A DNA stretch of 36,023 nucleotides from CAZNMF01 sp035547155 (lineage in GTDB: Bacteria > Acidobacteriota > Vicinamibacteria > Vicinamibacterales > SCN-69-37): positions 1 to 36,023 of the forward strand of contig DASZVJ010000179.1 of NCBI GenBank assembly GCA_035547155.1, read 5' to 3'. Position numbers and translations under genes: made by a program. Positions 1-8,057 of this stretch are shown piece after piece. The notes beneath the pieces were generated by a model. That model saw only the letters and a list, made by a program, of their open reading frames with translations. It did no database searches and was not told the origin of the DNA. Numbering within the stretch: the first letter of the stretch is position 1; every line of letters begins with the position of its first letter.

Positions 1-192
1 GTGCTCTTCGCGCGCACCGACCGCGCTGTCGGTGAGGAACACGAACGTGCCGCCGCGCACCAGGCCGCGCACGGCGTGATACGTGTCGATCCACGCGTCA
101 CGGCCAGCCGCGGCATCGAGCTCGGCCCGCGGCGGCCGCAACTCGACAGACACGACGGGGGCCTTCAACAGGGCCTGAACGAGCGCGGACAT
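1..192 (-). CDS. Unidentified protein, N-terminal 64 residues only
   Basis: This leftward gene is cut by the window edge. The ATG at 192 opens a frame that stays open to base 1. The translation starts MSALVQALLKAPVVSVELRPP and ends with a hydrophobic stretch followed by LTDSAVGAREEH. The SVELRPP strand near the start recalls the first beta strand of methylenetetrahydrofolate reductase-type TIM barrels (SFEFFPP), but this is a weak resemblance and I do not name the gene. The start is supported by a TATACT hexamer seven bases upstream and the absence of a Shine-Dalgarno sequence, the same layout seen at many other starts here. No signal peptide is evident. Confidence 0.6.
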   Translation of the reverse strand, partial: MSALVQALLKAPVVSVELRPPRAELDAAAGRDAWIDTYHAVRGLVRGGTFVFLTDSAVGAREEH

Positions 193-199
193 CCCACGA

Positions 200-205
200 A
201 GTATA
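200..205 (-). promoter_or_regulatory. -10 element for the leftward gene ending at base 1
   Basis: Reading leftward, TATACT is followed by seven bases and then the ATG at 192. With the usual 6-7 base distance from -10 to transcription start, the transcript would begin at or next to the start codon. No -35 hexamer is obvious. Confidence 0.5.
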
Positions 206-260
206 GCGAGCGGGACACGCGACACCGCGCTGGTCTATCCACACGACGCCCCCTTGATGG

Positions 261-352
261 GCAGATAGCCCGATGACCCAGATGATCCGCAGATGGTCCG
301 ACAGCCCAGATGCGAGATAGTGCGTTAGCGCGATAGTGAGATAGCGCGATAC
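261..352. repeat. Degenerate short repeat, period about 16 at its right end
   Basis: This intergenic stretch between two divergent genes is built of related AGATAG/GATG-type words. The clearest part has TAGCGCGATA at 326-335 and again at 342-351, a 16-base period, with GATAGTG at 316-322 and 332-338. Left of this the words degrade to variants of CAGATGxTCCG. There is no spacer structure as in CRISPR. Confidence 0.6.
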
Positions 353-375
353 AGCGGCTTTCATCGCCGTTGCCA

Positions 376-381
376 TAACAT
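376..381 (+). promoter_or_regulatory. Possible -10 element for the PLP enzyme gene
   Basis: TAACAT matches four of six -10 consensus positions and lies nine bases before the ATG at 391. No Shine-Dalgarno sequence intervenes, so the leader would be only 2-3 bases. This is the weaker end of the leaderless set. Confidence 0.35.
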
Positions 382-390
382 GGACGGCTG

Positions 391-1359
391 ATGGCCACTG
401 CTCTCGCTGCGCTGATGGCGCTGCCCGCCGTCGAGCTGGCGCCGCATCGCACGCCCGTCGATCGGCTGGCGCGCCTCGAGCGCGCGCTCGGGCCCGAGTG
501 TCCGCGGCTGCTGATCAAACGCGACGATCTGCTGTCGTTCGCGCTCGGTGGCAACAAGGTGCGGAAGCTGCAGATGCTCGCGGCCGAGGCGCAGCGCGCC
601 GGCGCCGACACGCTCATCACGTGCGGCGCCGTGCAGTCGAATCACGCGCGCGTGACGGCCGCGACCGGCGCCGTGCTCGGCTGGCGCGTCGTCCTCGTGC
701 TGAGCGGCGATCCGCCGGCGCAGCCGACGGGCAATCTCGCGCGAGACATCGTCTTCGGCGCGGACGTGCGCCTCATCGCGGATCGTGCGGCGCGGCCCGC
801 GATGATGGACGAGGTCGCCGACGAGATGCGCCGCGCGGGCCGGCGGCCGTTCGTGATTTCGCTCGGTGGCTCGACGCCGATCGGCGCCGCAGGCATGGCG
901 CGCGCGATCGCGGAGCTCAGCGCCGACAGCATCAGGCCGGACGTCATCGTTCACGCGTCGTCGTCGGCCGGCACGCAGTCCGGTGTGACCGCCGGCTGTG
1001 CGCTGTTCGGCCTCAAGACGCGGGTACTCGGCATCAGCGTCGACGAGCCGGCCGAGACGCTACGCGCGAACGTCGAACGGCTCGTGAGTCGAATGGCCGC
1101 AGAGCTCGGGGCGCGGGCGGAGACGTGGCTCGGATCGCATCCAATCGACGTCGACGACAGTCAGGTTGGCGACGGCTACGGCATCGCGACACCGGCGTCG
1201 GAGGAAGCGTTAACGCTCGTCGCGCGAACCGAGGGCATCATCCTCGATCGAGTGTACGAATCGAAGGCCATGGCCGGTTTGATCGCGCGCATCCGCGACG
1301 GACGTTTCACCAGGGATCAGACGGTGCTGTTCTGGCACACAGGGGGATTGAGTGAATAA
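391..1359 (+). CDS. PLP-dependent D-cysteine desulfhydrase / ACC deaminase family enzyme
   Basis: A 322-residue fold-type II PLP enzyme of the DcyD/AcdS family. D-cysteine desulfhydrases split D-cysteine to pyruvate, H2S and ammonia; ACC deaminases open the cyclopropane ring of ACC. Visible signatures are KRDDLLSFALGGNKVRKL with the probable Schiff-base lysine at K56, QSNHAR at 82-87 (substrate/PLP-phosphate region) and the C-terminal VLFWHTGGL. The length fits the family (about 325-340). Sequence alone does not separate the two activities; D-cysteine desulfhydrase is my preference because no ACC context is visible. The ATG at 391 follows a TAACAT hexamer. The 3' end overlaps the next gene by eight bases, so they are probably co-transcribed. 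Confidence 0.85.
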   Translation: MATALAALMALPAVELAPHRTPVDRLARLERALGPECPRLLIKRDDLLSFALGGNKVRKLQMLAAEAQRAGADTLITCGAVQSNHARVTAATGAVLGWRVVLVLSGDPPAQPTGNLARDIVFGADVRLIADRAARPAMMDEVADEMRRAGRRPFVISLGGSTPIGAAGMARAIAELSADSIRPDVIVHASSSAGTQSGVTAGCALFGLKTRVLGISVDEPAETLRANVERLVSRMAAELGARAETWLGSHPIDVDDSQVGDGYGIATPASEEALTLVARTEGIILDRVYESKAMAGLIARIRDGRFTRDQTVLFWHTGGLSE

Positions 1360-2776
1360 CGACGCGAACGGGTTGTCGCTGACGTGTCTCGGTGCCGCGC
1401 GGACGGTGACCGGATCGAAGCATCTGCTGCAGGTGGACGGCCATCGTATCCTCGTCGATTGCGGGCTGTTCCAGGGCTTGAAAGCGCTTCGCGAACGCAA
1501 CTGGCAGGCGCTGCCGGTCCGCGCGGACTCGATCGAGGCCGTCGTGCTGACGCACGCGCATCTCGATCACTGCGGGTATCTGCCTCGGCTCGTCAGTCAG
1601 GGCTTCAAGGGCCGGATCTTCTGCACGCCGGCCACGGCGGAGCTCACGCGCATCGTGCTCGCCGACGCGGCGCACCTGCAGGAAGAAGACGCCGAGCGCG
1701 CGAATCGCAAGGGCTACACGAAGCATCACCCCGCGCTGCCGCTGTTCACGACGCAGGACGCCGAGCGCGCCATGACGATGCTGCAGCCGGTTGGATATGA
1801 CCGAGTCATGCCCGTTGCACCCGGCATCTCCGCGTCATTCATGAATGCCGGGCACCTGCTCGGCTCCGCGTACGCGCGCGTGCACCTCGATTCGCGCGGC
1901 AAGACGATCCTGTTCGGCGGCGATCTCGGCCGCTACAGCCGGCCGGTGCTGCCGGATCCAACACCGGTCACCGAAGCGGACGTGCTACTCGTGGAATCGA
2001 CGTACGGCAACCGTCTGCACGAAGCGGACGATGACGGATCGCGAATCGCGGCGATCATCACGCAGACGGCCGCACGCGGTGGCAAGGTCATCATCCCGGC
2101 GTTCGCGCTCGGCCGCGTCGAGGAGTTGCTGTACTGGGTGCGGCGTCTCGAGGACGAGAAGCGCATTCCCGTGCTGCCCGTCTACGTCGACAGTCCGATG
2201 GCGTCGGCCGTGTTGCAGGCGTATCGCAGCCGCCTGGAGGAGCTCGATCCGGAAATCGCGCGGACGCCGGCCAACGCCGCGCACGCTCGCGCCGAGCGCA
2301 ACCTCTGCACGTTCTGCACGGCGCGGCTGAAGGTCGTCTCGACGATTCCCGAGTCGCGCGCGGTGCAGGAATCGACCGATCCGTCGATCGTCATCTCGGC
2401 GAGCGGCATGGCGACGGGCGGGCGCGTGCTGCACCATCTCGCGCGCGCGTTGCCCGATGCGAAGAACACCGTGCTGTTCGCGGGCTATCAGGCGGCGGGC
2501 ACGCGCGGCCGGCAAATGCTCGACGGCGTGCGCACGACCGTCATTCACGGCCAGGAGGTTCGCGTTGCTGCGCAGATCGAGGCGATCGACTCGATGTCGG
2601 CCCACGCCGACGCGAACGAGATCATGCGCTGGCTGAAAAATTTCACCAAGCCGCCGGCGCTGACGTGCCTCGTGCACGGCGATCCCGAGCCGATGGATGC
2701 GCTGAAGGCGCGCATCGAAAAAGAGCTGGCGTGGAACGTGCGGACGCCGAATCACTTCGAGCGCATCGATCTCTGA
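1352..2776 (+). CDS. MBL-fold beta-CASP RNase (CPSF73/Ysh1-like)
   Basis: A 474-residue metallo-beta-lactamase RNA nuclease with a beta-CASP domain, expected to cleave RNA endo- and/or exonucleolytically in the cytoplasm. The metal motif THAHLDH is at 67-73 (H68, H70, D72, H73). Further signatures are GHLLGSA, the GGDLGR aspartate and STYGNR before the beta-CASP insert. ISASGMATGGR and SAHAD (motifs A-C region), with a final HGDPEPM, close the MBL fold. The length fits bacterial members without a KH domain. The GTG at 1352 gives the native N terminus NNDANGLSLTCLGAARTVTGS; it overlaps the preceding gene by eight bases, implying translational coupling. Five bases separate its stop from the M49 peptidase gene. 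Confidence 0.93.
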   Translation: MNNDANGLSLTCLGAARTVTGSKHLLQVDGHRILVDCGLFQGLKALRERNWQALPVRADSIEAVVLTHAHLDHCGYLPRLVSQGFKGRIFCTPATAELTRIVLADAAHLQEEDAERANRKGYTKHHPALPLFTTQDAERAMTMLQPVGYDRVMPVAPGISASFMNAGHLLGSAYARVHLDSRGKTILFGGDLGRYSRPVLPDPTPVTEADVLLVESTYGNRLHEADDDGSRIAAIITQTAARGGKVIIPAFALGRVEELLYWVRRLEDEKRIPVLPVYVDSPMASAVLQAYRSRLEELDPEIARTPANAAHARAERNLCTFCTARLKVVSTIPESRAVQESTDPSIVISASGMATGGRVLHHLARALPDAKNTVLFAGYQAAGTRGRQMLDGVRTTVIHGQEVRVAAQIEAIDSMSAHADANEIMRWLKNFTKPPALTCLVHGDPEPMDALKARIEKELAWNVRTPNHFERIDL

Positions 2777-2781
2777 CACCC

Positions 2782-4737
2782 ATGGCCCGACGCTACCTGC
2801 TCGAACAGATCGACGACGCGGCGGTCGTCCAGTACTACGCGGACGGGTTCGATGCGCTGCCGGCCGATCAGAAGATCCTCGCGTGGCACCTCTATCAAGC
2901 GGCGCTCGCGGGCCGCGACATCTTCTACGACCAGCGCTATCGTCATGCGCTCGCGATGCGCGACGTGCTCGAGGCGATACTGACGCACGTTCGGGCCGAC
3001 GAGCCAGGGCTCGCCGAGACGGTCGCCGAGATTCGCCGGTACACCAAGCTCTTCTGGATCAACTCCGGGCCGCACAACAACATGACGGCGCGCAAGTTCG
3101 TGCTCGCGTGCGACCGCGCCGCGTTCCGCCGTACCGCGCACCTCGCGCACGAGCGCGTCGCCGTCTTTCCACTCGGTGACGACGAATCGCTCGACGCGCT
3201 GCTCGATCGGCTCGACGGCCCGTTCTTCGATCCGGACGTCGATCCGATGGTGACGTCGAAGTCTCCTGAATCCGGAAAAGACATTCTGTCGGCCAGCGCG
3301 AACAACCTGTACGACGGCGTCACGATGGCGGATCTCGAGGGATTTCAAGAGAGCTTCGGGCTGAACTCGCGTCTCGTCAAGCGCGACGGCGCGCTCGTCG
3401 AAGAGGTCTATCGATCCGGCGGCCGCTACGGCGAGCAGATCACGCGCATCGTCGATCATTTGCGATCGGCGCTGGCCTACGCGCCGCCGCCGATGCGCAA
3501 GGCGCTCGAGGCGTCGATCCGCTTCTATCTGTCGGGCGACGATGCCGATCGCGTCGAGTACGACATCGCGTGGGTCGCCGACAAGGACTCGCCGATCGAC
3601 ACAATCAACGGGTTCATCGAGAACTATCTCGACGCCCGAGGCGTGAAGGGCGCGTGGGAGGCGCTCGTCTTCTACGTCAACGCTGAGAAGACCGAGAGCC
3701 TGCATCGGCTCGCGGAAGCCGCGGCGTGGTTCGAGGAGCGGATGCCGTGGGATCCGCAGTGGCGTCGCACGGACGTCGTCGGCGTGACGGCGCGTGCGAT
3801 CGACGTGATCGTCGAGACCGGCGAGGCCGGCCCGACGACGGCGATCGGGATCAATCTGCCGAACGATCAGCGGATTCGCGAGCAGTTCGGCAGCAAGTCG
3901 GTGTCGCTCGCGAACATCAACGAGGCATACGAGAAATCGCTGCCCTCGAGCTATCGGCGCGAGTTCTGCTGGTCGGAGGAGGAAGCCGCTCGCGCAGAGC
4001 GATGGGGCGCACTGGCGAGCGAAGTCACGACGGCGATTCACGAAGTGCTGGGTCACGGGTCGGGCCGCGTCGCCGAGCGGCTCGAAGGGCAGCCGCAGCT
4101 CGCGCTGAAGGAGACGTACTCGTCGATCGAGGAATCGCGCGCAGATCTCGTCGCGCTGTATTTCATATCGGAGCCCCAAATCGCCGAGCTCGGCCTGCTG
4201 CCCGCCGAACATCAGGACGAGATCGTCCTGGCGGAGTACGAAGCGTACGCGCGCAACGCGCTCGTGCAGCTCCGGCGCGTGAGACAGGGCACGACGATCG
4301 AAGAAGACCACATGCGCAATCGGCAGATGATCGTGCGGTGGCTGCTGGCGAACACCGACGCCATCGACGTCCGCGAGCGCGAGGGCAAGACGTACTACGT
4401 GATGGTGGATGCGGCGGCGTTCCGCGAGGGTGTCGGCCGCCTGCTCGCCGAAGTGCAGCGCATCAAGTCCGAAGGCGACTACGACGCCGCCATGGCGCTC
4501 GTCGAAGAGCACGGCACGCACTTCGATCCGGCGCTGCGCGACGAGGTCGTGCGCCGCGTCGATCGCCTGAACCTGCCGTCGTACACGGGCTTCGTCCAGC
4601 CGCGCCTCGAGCCAGTGATCGACGATGACGGCCGCATCGCGGACGTGCGCATTTCCTATCCCGAGGACCTTGAAACCCAGATGCTCGAATATTCGAGCCC
4701 GCGTCGGGCGATGGCGGCGGCGATGGATCGACAATAG
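2782..4737 (+). CDS. Dipeptidyl-peptidase III-like M49 metallopeptidase, cytosolic copy
   Basis: A 651-residue zinc peptidase of family M49, whose members release dipeptides from the N terminus of short peptides. The M49 hexapeptide HEVLGH is at 420-425 (zinc ligands H420 and H425, catalytic E421). The second motif EESRAD at 450-455 supplies the third ligand and corresponds to EECRAD in classical DPP III. The frame is open further upstream inside the preceding gene, but the ATG at 2782 (MARRYLLEQIDDA), just after that gene's stop, aligns with the mature start of the paralogue at 15183. No signal peptide is present, so it should act in the cytoplasm on peptides produced by other proteases. Four bases separate its stop from the next ATG. 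Confidence 0.93.
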   Translation: MARRYLLEQIDDAAVVQYYADGFDALPADQKILAWHLYQAALAGRDIFYDQRYRHALAMRDVLEAILTHVRADEPGLAETVAEIRRYTKLFWINSGPHNNMTARKFVLACDRAAFRRTAHLAHERVAVFPLGDDESLDALLDRLDGPFFDPDVDPMVTSKSPESGKDILSASANNLYDGVTMADLEGFQESFGLNSRLVKRDGALVEEVYRSGGRYGEQITRIVDHLRSALAYAPPPMRKALEASIRFYLSGDDADRVEYDIAWVADKDSPIDTINGFIENYLDARGVKGAWEALVFYVNAEKTESLHRLAEAAAWFEERMPWDPQWRRTDVVGVTARAIDVIVETGEAGPTTAIGINLPNDQRIREQFGSKSVSLANINEAYEKSLPSSYRREFCWSEEEAARAERWGALASEVTTAIHEVLGHGSGRVAERLEGQPQLALKETYSSIEESRADLVALYFISEPQIAELGLLPAEHQDEIVLAEYEAYARNALVQLRRVRQGTTIEEDHMRNRQMIVRWLLANTDAIDVREREGKTYYVMVDAAAFREGVGRLLAEVQRIKSEGDYDAAMALVEEHGTHFDPALRDEVVRRVDRLNLPSYTGFVQPRLEPVIDDDGRIADVRISYPEDLETQMLEYSSPRRAMAAAMDRQ

Positions 4738-4741
4738 ATGC

Positions 4742-5908
4742 ATGCTCGTCGTTCGCCGCGCGCTCGTCGTCTGGCTGTTCGTCGTCAGCGCGTGCGGCCC
4801 GCGCCCACCGCAGTCGTGGCTCGGCAGCAGCGAGACGATCGCGCCAGGCGTCGAGCTGTACCGCAGCGCCGACGAGACGCTCGTCGAGAACAACGGGCCG
4901 ATCGCGATCTGCCTGCTGAAGCTCGATCTGACGAAGGTGCAGCTGTCGAGCGCGTTGTCGAACGAGGAAGTCCTCGACGCGGAGTCCGTCGCCGACATCG
5001 CGAAGCGTCACGACGCCATTGCCGCCGTCAACGGCGGTTTCTATCGGACGAACGGCGAGCCGCTGGGCTTGCTCAAGGTCGGCGGTGAGCTCGTCAGCGA
5101 CAGCAGCGCGCTCAAAGGCGTCGTCATCATTCCCAAGCCAGGGCATCCGCCGTCGCCGCTGATCTTCGATCAGCTCGCGGCGAAGATGATGCTGACGTTC
5201 ACGGCCGACGGCCAGGACTGGTCCGTGCCGATTGACGGCGTGGACACGACGCGCGAGCGCGGGAAGTTGATGCTCTATACGCCCGCGTATCACGCCGACA
5301 CCGACACCGCACCGACCGGCACGGAGTGGGTGCTCGACGGCCGGCCGCTCCACGTGACGCAGATGCGGCCCGGCGCGGGCCGGACGAAGATTCCGCGCTC
5401 GGGCGCCGTGCTGTCGTTCGGCGGCACCACGTTGCCCGCCGCGCTGACCGCGCTCACCGAAGACGTCGCCGTCACGCTGACGACGACATGGCGAAGCACG
5501 CGGGGCTTGCCGGCGGCGACGTTCGACACGGCGCCCGACATCATCGGCGGCGCCGGCCTGCTTCGGCACGACGGCGTCCCTGTCAGCGATTGGAAGGCCG
5601 AGGCGCTCAACTCTGACACCTTCACGGCGGCCAGACATCCGCGCACGATGATCGGCGTCGACGTGCACGGCCGCGCCTGGCTCGTGACGGTCGACGGCCG
5701 GCTGCCGAATTACAGCATCGGCATGACGTTCGCCGACCTGCAGCGGCTGGCGACCCGGCTCGAGCTGACGGACGCGCTCAATCTCGACGGCGGCGGATCG
5801 ACGACGATGGTGGTCGGCGGTGCGGTCGTCAACAAGCCGTCCGATCCAGGCGGTGCGCGCCCCGTGAGCGATGCGCTGATCGTCACGAGCCTGGGACGGG
5901 TAGAATGA
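4742..5908 (+). CDS. Phosphodiester glycosidase (NAGPA-domain) lipoprotein
   Basis: A 388-residue protein with a type II signal sequence: basic MLVVRR, a hydrophobic stretch, then the lipobox VSAC with the acylated cysteine at C18. It is therefore likely anchored to a membrane facing the periplasm. The rest matches the phosphodiester glycosidase (NAGPA-like) domain: AAVNGGFYRTNGEPLGL near the front, NLDGGGSTTMVVGG near residue 350 and a final GARPVSDALIV. The human relative removes GlcNAc from a phosphodiester; bacterial members are linked to cell-surface or exopolysaccharide metabolism, and the substrate here is unknown. The ATG at 4742 was chosen because it begins the signal peptide; the open frame upstream (from 4625) lies inside the peptidase gene. 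A weak GACAAT hexamer precedes it, but it probably belongs to the operon. Confidence 0.88.
   Translation: MLVVRRALVVWLFVVSACGPRPPQSWLGSSETIAPGVELYRSADETLVENNGPIAICLLKLDLTKVQLSSALSNEEVLDAESVADIAKRHDAIAAVNGGFYRTNGEPLGLLKVGGELVSDSSALKGVVIIPKPGHPPSPLIFDQLAAKMMLTFTADGQDWSVPIDGVDTTRERGKLMLYTPAYHADTDTAPTGTEWVLDGRPLHVTQMRPGAGRTKIPRSGAVLSFGGTTLPAALTALTEDVAVTLTTTWRSTRGLPAATFDTAPDIIGGAGLLRHDGVPVSDWKAEALNSDTFTAARHPRTMIGVDVHGRAWLVTVDGRLPNYSIGMTFADLQRLATRLELTDALNLDGGGSTTMVVGGAVVNKPSDPGGARPVSDALIVTSLGRVE
5901..5906 (+). promoter_or_regulatory. -10 element for the [2Fe-2S] protein gene
   Basis: TAGAAT lies nine bases before the ATG at 5916 and overlaps the stop codon of the upstream gene. It may give an internal, nearly leaderless transcript inside the five-gene cluster. 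No Shine-Dalgarno sequence is present. Confidence 0.45.
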
Positions 5909-5915
5909 ACGCCGC

Positions 5916-6875
5916 ATGAACGAGCTGTATGCACAGTTGTGCCGCTACGACACGCAGGCGTGGCGGAAGGCCGTCGAGACGCTCGCGGCGGAAATCCATC
6001 CCATCGATCGCAACGCGACGCGCATCTGGTTCGCGTTCTATCCGCTCGATCTGTTTCTCGCCCTCGAGGCGTCGTCCGAGGATCCTGCCGCGACGGCACG
6101 CAAGCTCGGGCTGATGGGGAACTGGCGGCTGTCGGAACAGATCGACACGTCGCACCGGTTCCTGTACGCGCATCGCTACTGGCCACAGGTCAAATCGGCC
6201 GTGCAGCACGCGCCCGCGCCGTGGCCCGACGATCTCGCCGCGCTCGTCAGCGCGATTGCCGAGTCGGCCGCGCGCACCGCGCGCGTCGATCGCGAGTTCC
6301 TGCTCGGCATCGGCGCCGTCGCGCTGATGACGCTCCGGCAGGCCGGCCCGGACGCGTTCGCCGCCGCACCAGGCAAGATCCATCTGTCCGAGCGCGCCCG
6401 CGCCCTGTCGCCGCACCAGGTGATGACGCAGCGCACGCGCGACGACTGGCAGGGGGTCTTCGGATTCCTGCGCGGCCTGAAGAAGCAATGGACGGTCCGA
6501 TTCGATGAAGGCGATCCGGATGCGGCGTTCACGTTGATCGACGGCCAGGAAATCGCGACCGCCGCGCAGACGGACACGCGCGACTATCACTCGCGCGATC
6601 CGCGCTGCACGCCGAACGAAGGGCCGATTCCCGTGGAATGCCGGGCTGCGTCGTGCGGCACGTGCTGGGTGGGCGTCATTGCCGGCGCCGAGAAGCTGTC
6701 GCCCGTGGTCGATCGCGACGAGCGCCGGCGGATGAAGGTGTTCGGCTATCTGGATTCGCCGGAAGAGCAGCCGCTAATCCGTCTCGCCTGTCAGGCGCGC
6801 GCGCACGGCGCGGTGACGATCGTGATTCCGCCGTGGAACGGCGTCTTCGCTAGTTGCTACCGTCGAGAGGTCTGA
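5916..6875 (+). CDS. [2Fe-2S] ferredoxin-domain protein with an unrecognised N-terminal half
   Basis: A 319-residue protein. The C-terminal part, from about residue 189, looks like a plant-type [2Fe-2S] ferredoxin fold: VECRAASCGTCWVGV gives C242, C247 and C250 (CX4CX2C), and the fourth ligand is C292 in RLACQARAHG. The spacing from third to fourth cysteine (41 residues) is longer than the typical 29 or so. The first 160-180 residues look helical and carry HRFLYAHRYW near residue 85; I do not recognise them as a known domain. An electron-transfer role is likely, partner unknown. No signal peptide is seen, so it is probably cytoplasmic. It is the last gene of the rightward cluster, and its 3' end overlaps the convergent gene by 26 bases. 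Confidence 0.75.
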   Translation: MNELYAQLCRYDTQAWRKAVETLAAEIHPIDRNATRIWFAFYPLDLFLALEASSEDPAATARKLGLMGNWRLSEQIDTSHRFLYAHRYWPQVKSAVQHAPAPWPDDLAALVSAIAESAARTARVDREFLLGIGAVALMTLRQAGPDAFAAAPGKIHLSERARALSPHQVMTQRTRDDWQGVFGFLRGLKKQWTVRFDEGDPDAAFTLIDGQEIATAAQTDTRDYHSRDPRCTPNEGPIPVECRAASCGTCWVGVIAGAEKLSPVVDRDERRRMKVFGYLDSPEEQPLIRLACQARAHGAVTIVIPPWNGVFASCYRREV

Positions 6876-7425
6876 GCGACGCGAGCTCGCGATCGATACG
6901 ATCGCGAATCTCCTGAATCTCGTGCTCGCTCTTGGCGTTGCGCAGATCCTCAATGGCCTTCTTCACGAGCGACTGGCCCAGCCAGTTGGTGAACGCGAAC
7001 TGCAGCGTCTCCATGGCCGTGATGCCGCCGGAGCTGTTCATCTCCTTCGGCGTGACCATATTGAGGAACTCCGAGTGCGTCATCGGATTGCCTCGGCGCG
7101 TGGGGCCGTTGATGAAGTCGTAGCCGTTCATGAAGTCCCGGAAGTCGGTCTGTTTCGCGAGAATCTTCACGTAGTACCGCAGCTGGTTGTCGTCGAGCTT
7201 GAGCGTTGGTGAGGCATCGAGCGCGCGCTTGATGCGCGTGAGATCGGCCATGGTGACGGTCGGGGCGGGCGTGGCCGGCGTGCCTTGGATGGCCGGCGAC
7301 TCAGCCTGGCCCGAAGCGGCGGCCGCCCGCTCGCGGGCCGATGCCGGCGCGGCAAGAAAGGCGGCGATCATGGCCACCACCGTGATCAGGCCGATACGGC
7401 GGGCGTCAATCTTCATCACATTCAT
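6850..7425 (-). CDS. Exported protein of unknown function
   Basis: About 191 residues. The N terminus MNVMKIDARR is followed by the hydrophobic IGLITVVAMIAAFLA and an APASA cleavage site, a convincing Sec signal peptide. The mature part has a short Ala/Pro/Thr-rich stretch and then a charged helical domain (LTRIKRALDASPTLKLDDNQ, and RNAKSEHEIQEIRDRIDREL near the end). I do not recognise a family. It probably acts in the periplasm or is secreted. The frame is open upstream to a GTG at 7473, but the signal peptide argues for the ATG at 7425 or 7416. Its 3' end overlaps the convergent [2Fe-2S] gene by 26 bases. Confidence 0.7.
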   Translation of the reverse strand: MNVMKIDARRIGLITVVAMIAAFLAAPASARERAAAASGQAESPAIQGTPATPAPTVTMADLTRIKRALDASPTLKLDDNQLRYYVKILAKQTDFRDFMNGYDFINGPTRRGNPMTHSEFLNMVTPKEMNSSGGITAMETLQFAFTNWLGQSLVKKAIEDLRNAKSEHEIQEIRDRIDRELASLRPLDGSN

Positions 7426-7488
7426 AGGACGCTTCGTCGACGCGCGCAGTTGACCGAGCAAGGGATGTACCACGCCGTCTGCCGGCGA

Positions 7489-7986
7489 TCAGTGCGCTGG
7501 CGTCAGAAGGGGCGCCAGATTGGCCCACGTTTCGCCGTCGAGCGCAGCCAGCGTCCGGAGATACAAGTCCACGTCACCCGCATCGAATGACGACCGCACG
7601 GCCGTCGCCGCAGCGGCGATGCGCTCGGCCGAGGGCGCGGCGAGCGACTCGTCGGCAATCAGGCCGTTCTCGTGCGCGATGCCCAGCGCGTCGAGAAACG
7701 CGGCCATGAGCGGACGCTTGACCGCGAAGTGGTAGGCGATGAGCGCGCGCGTGGCAATTGGGTCCGAGACGTCGCCGACCTGCGCGAGATGCTTCGCCCG
7801 GCGCTCGATCGACAGGCCCTGCAGCGTCTTCGGCCTGAAGTTCAGACGCCGCGCCAGCATCAGCAGAGCTTCGGCGTGCTGCGTCTGGATCTCTGCGGAT
7901 TCCGTGTCGCGCCAGAACGCGTCGGCGGCCGCCACGCGCTTCTCGACGGGCATTTCCTTCCACAAACGGGACGGACGATCGGACAT
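7489..7986 (-). CDS. Helical cytoplasmic protein of unknown function
   Basis: A 165-residue protein that starts MSDRPSRLWKEMPVEKRVAA and appears alpha-helical throughout. It has no signal peptide, membrane segment or cysteine motif. It contains LNFRPKTLQGLSIERRAKHL in the middle and an alanine-rich C-terminal half. I recognise no domain. The ATG at 7986 is preferred over the open frame reaching 8043 because a TAAGAT hexamer sits seven bases upstream of it, as at other starts in this window. It is divergent from the MFS transporter gene, 71 bases away, and may share its regulation. Confidence 0.7.
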   Translation of the reverse strand: MSDRPSRLWKEMPVEKRVAAADAFWRDTESAEIQTQHAEALLMLARRLNFRPKTLQGLSIERRAKHLAQVGDVSDPIATRALIAYHFAVKRPLMAAFLDALGIAHENGLIADESLAAPSAERIAAAATAVRSSFDAGDVDLYLRTLAALDGETWANLAPLLTPAH

Positions 7987-7993
7987 GGGCAGG

Positions 7994-7999
7994 ATCTTA
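7994..7999 (-). promoter_or_regulatory. -10 element for the leftward helical protein gene
   Basis: Leftward TAAGAT, then seven bases, then the ATG at 7986. There is no Shine-Dalgarno sequence. This predicts a leaderless transcript. Confidence 0.5.
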
Positions 8000-8042
8000 G
8001 CAGGCCGCCGCGTCGTGTGCCGGCACGTCCGTCCGGCGCGCA

Positions 8043-8048
8043 TATACT
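8043..8048 (+). promoter_or_regulatory. -10 element for the MFS transporter gene
   Basis: TATACT lies nine bases before the ATG at 8058, giving a leader of 2-3 bases. It shares the 71-base intergenic region with the divergent TAAGAT at 7994-7999. Confidence 0.5.
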
Positions 8049-8057
8049 TGCCTGTCC

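Noticed and set aside
261..352. Possible CRISPR array
   Set aside because: The repeats are short, degenerate and contiguous, with no unique spacers, and there are no cas genes.
2752..4998. Leftward open frame of 748 codons opposite the first M49 peptidase
   Set aside because: It is antisense to a gene with intact zinc motifs. Its translation is arginine/leucine/valine-biased without domains, a usual by-product of high-GC codon use.
391..6875. The five-gene rightward cluster as a novel functional system
   Set aside because: Spacing suggests co-transcription, but the products (PLP enzyme, RNase, peptidase, glycosidase, ferredoxin-like protein) have no evident common pathway. Close packing alone is weak evidence in so compact a genome.
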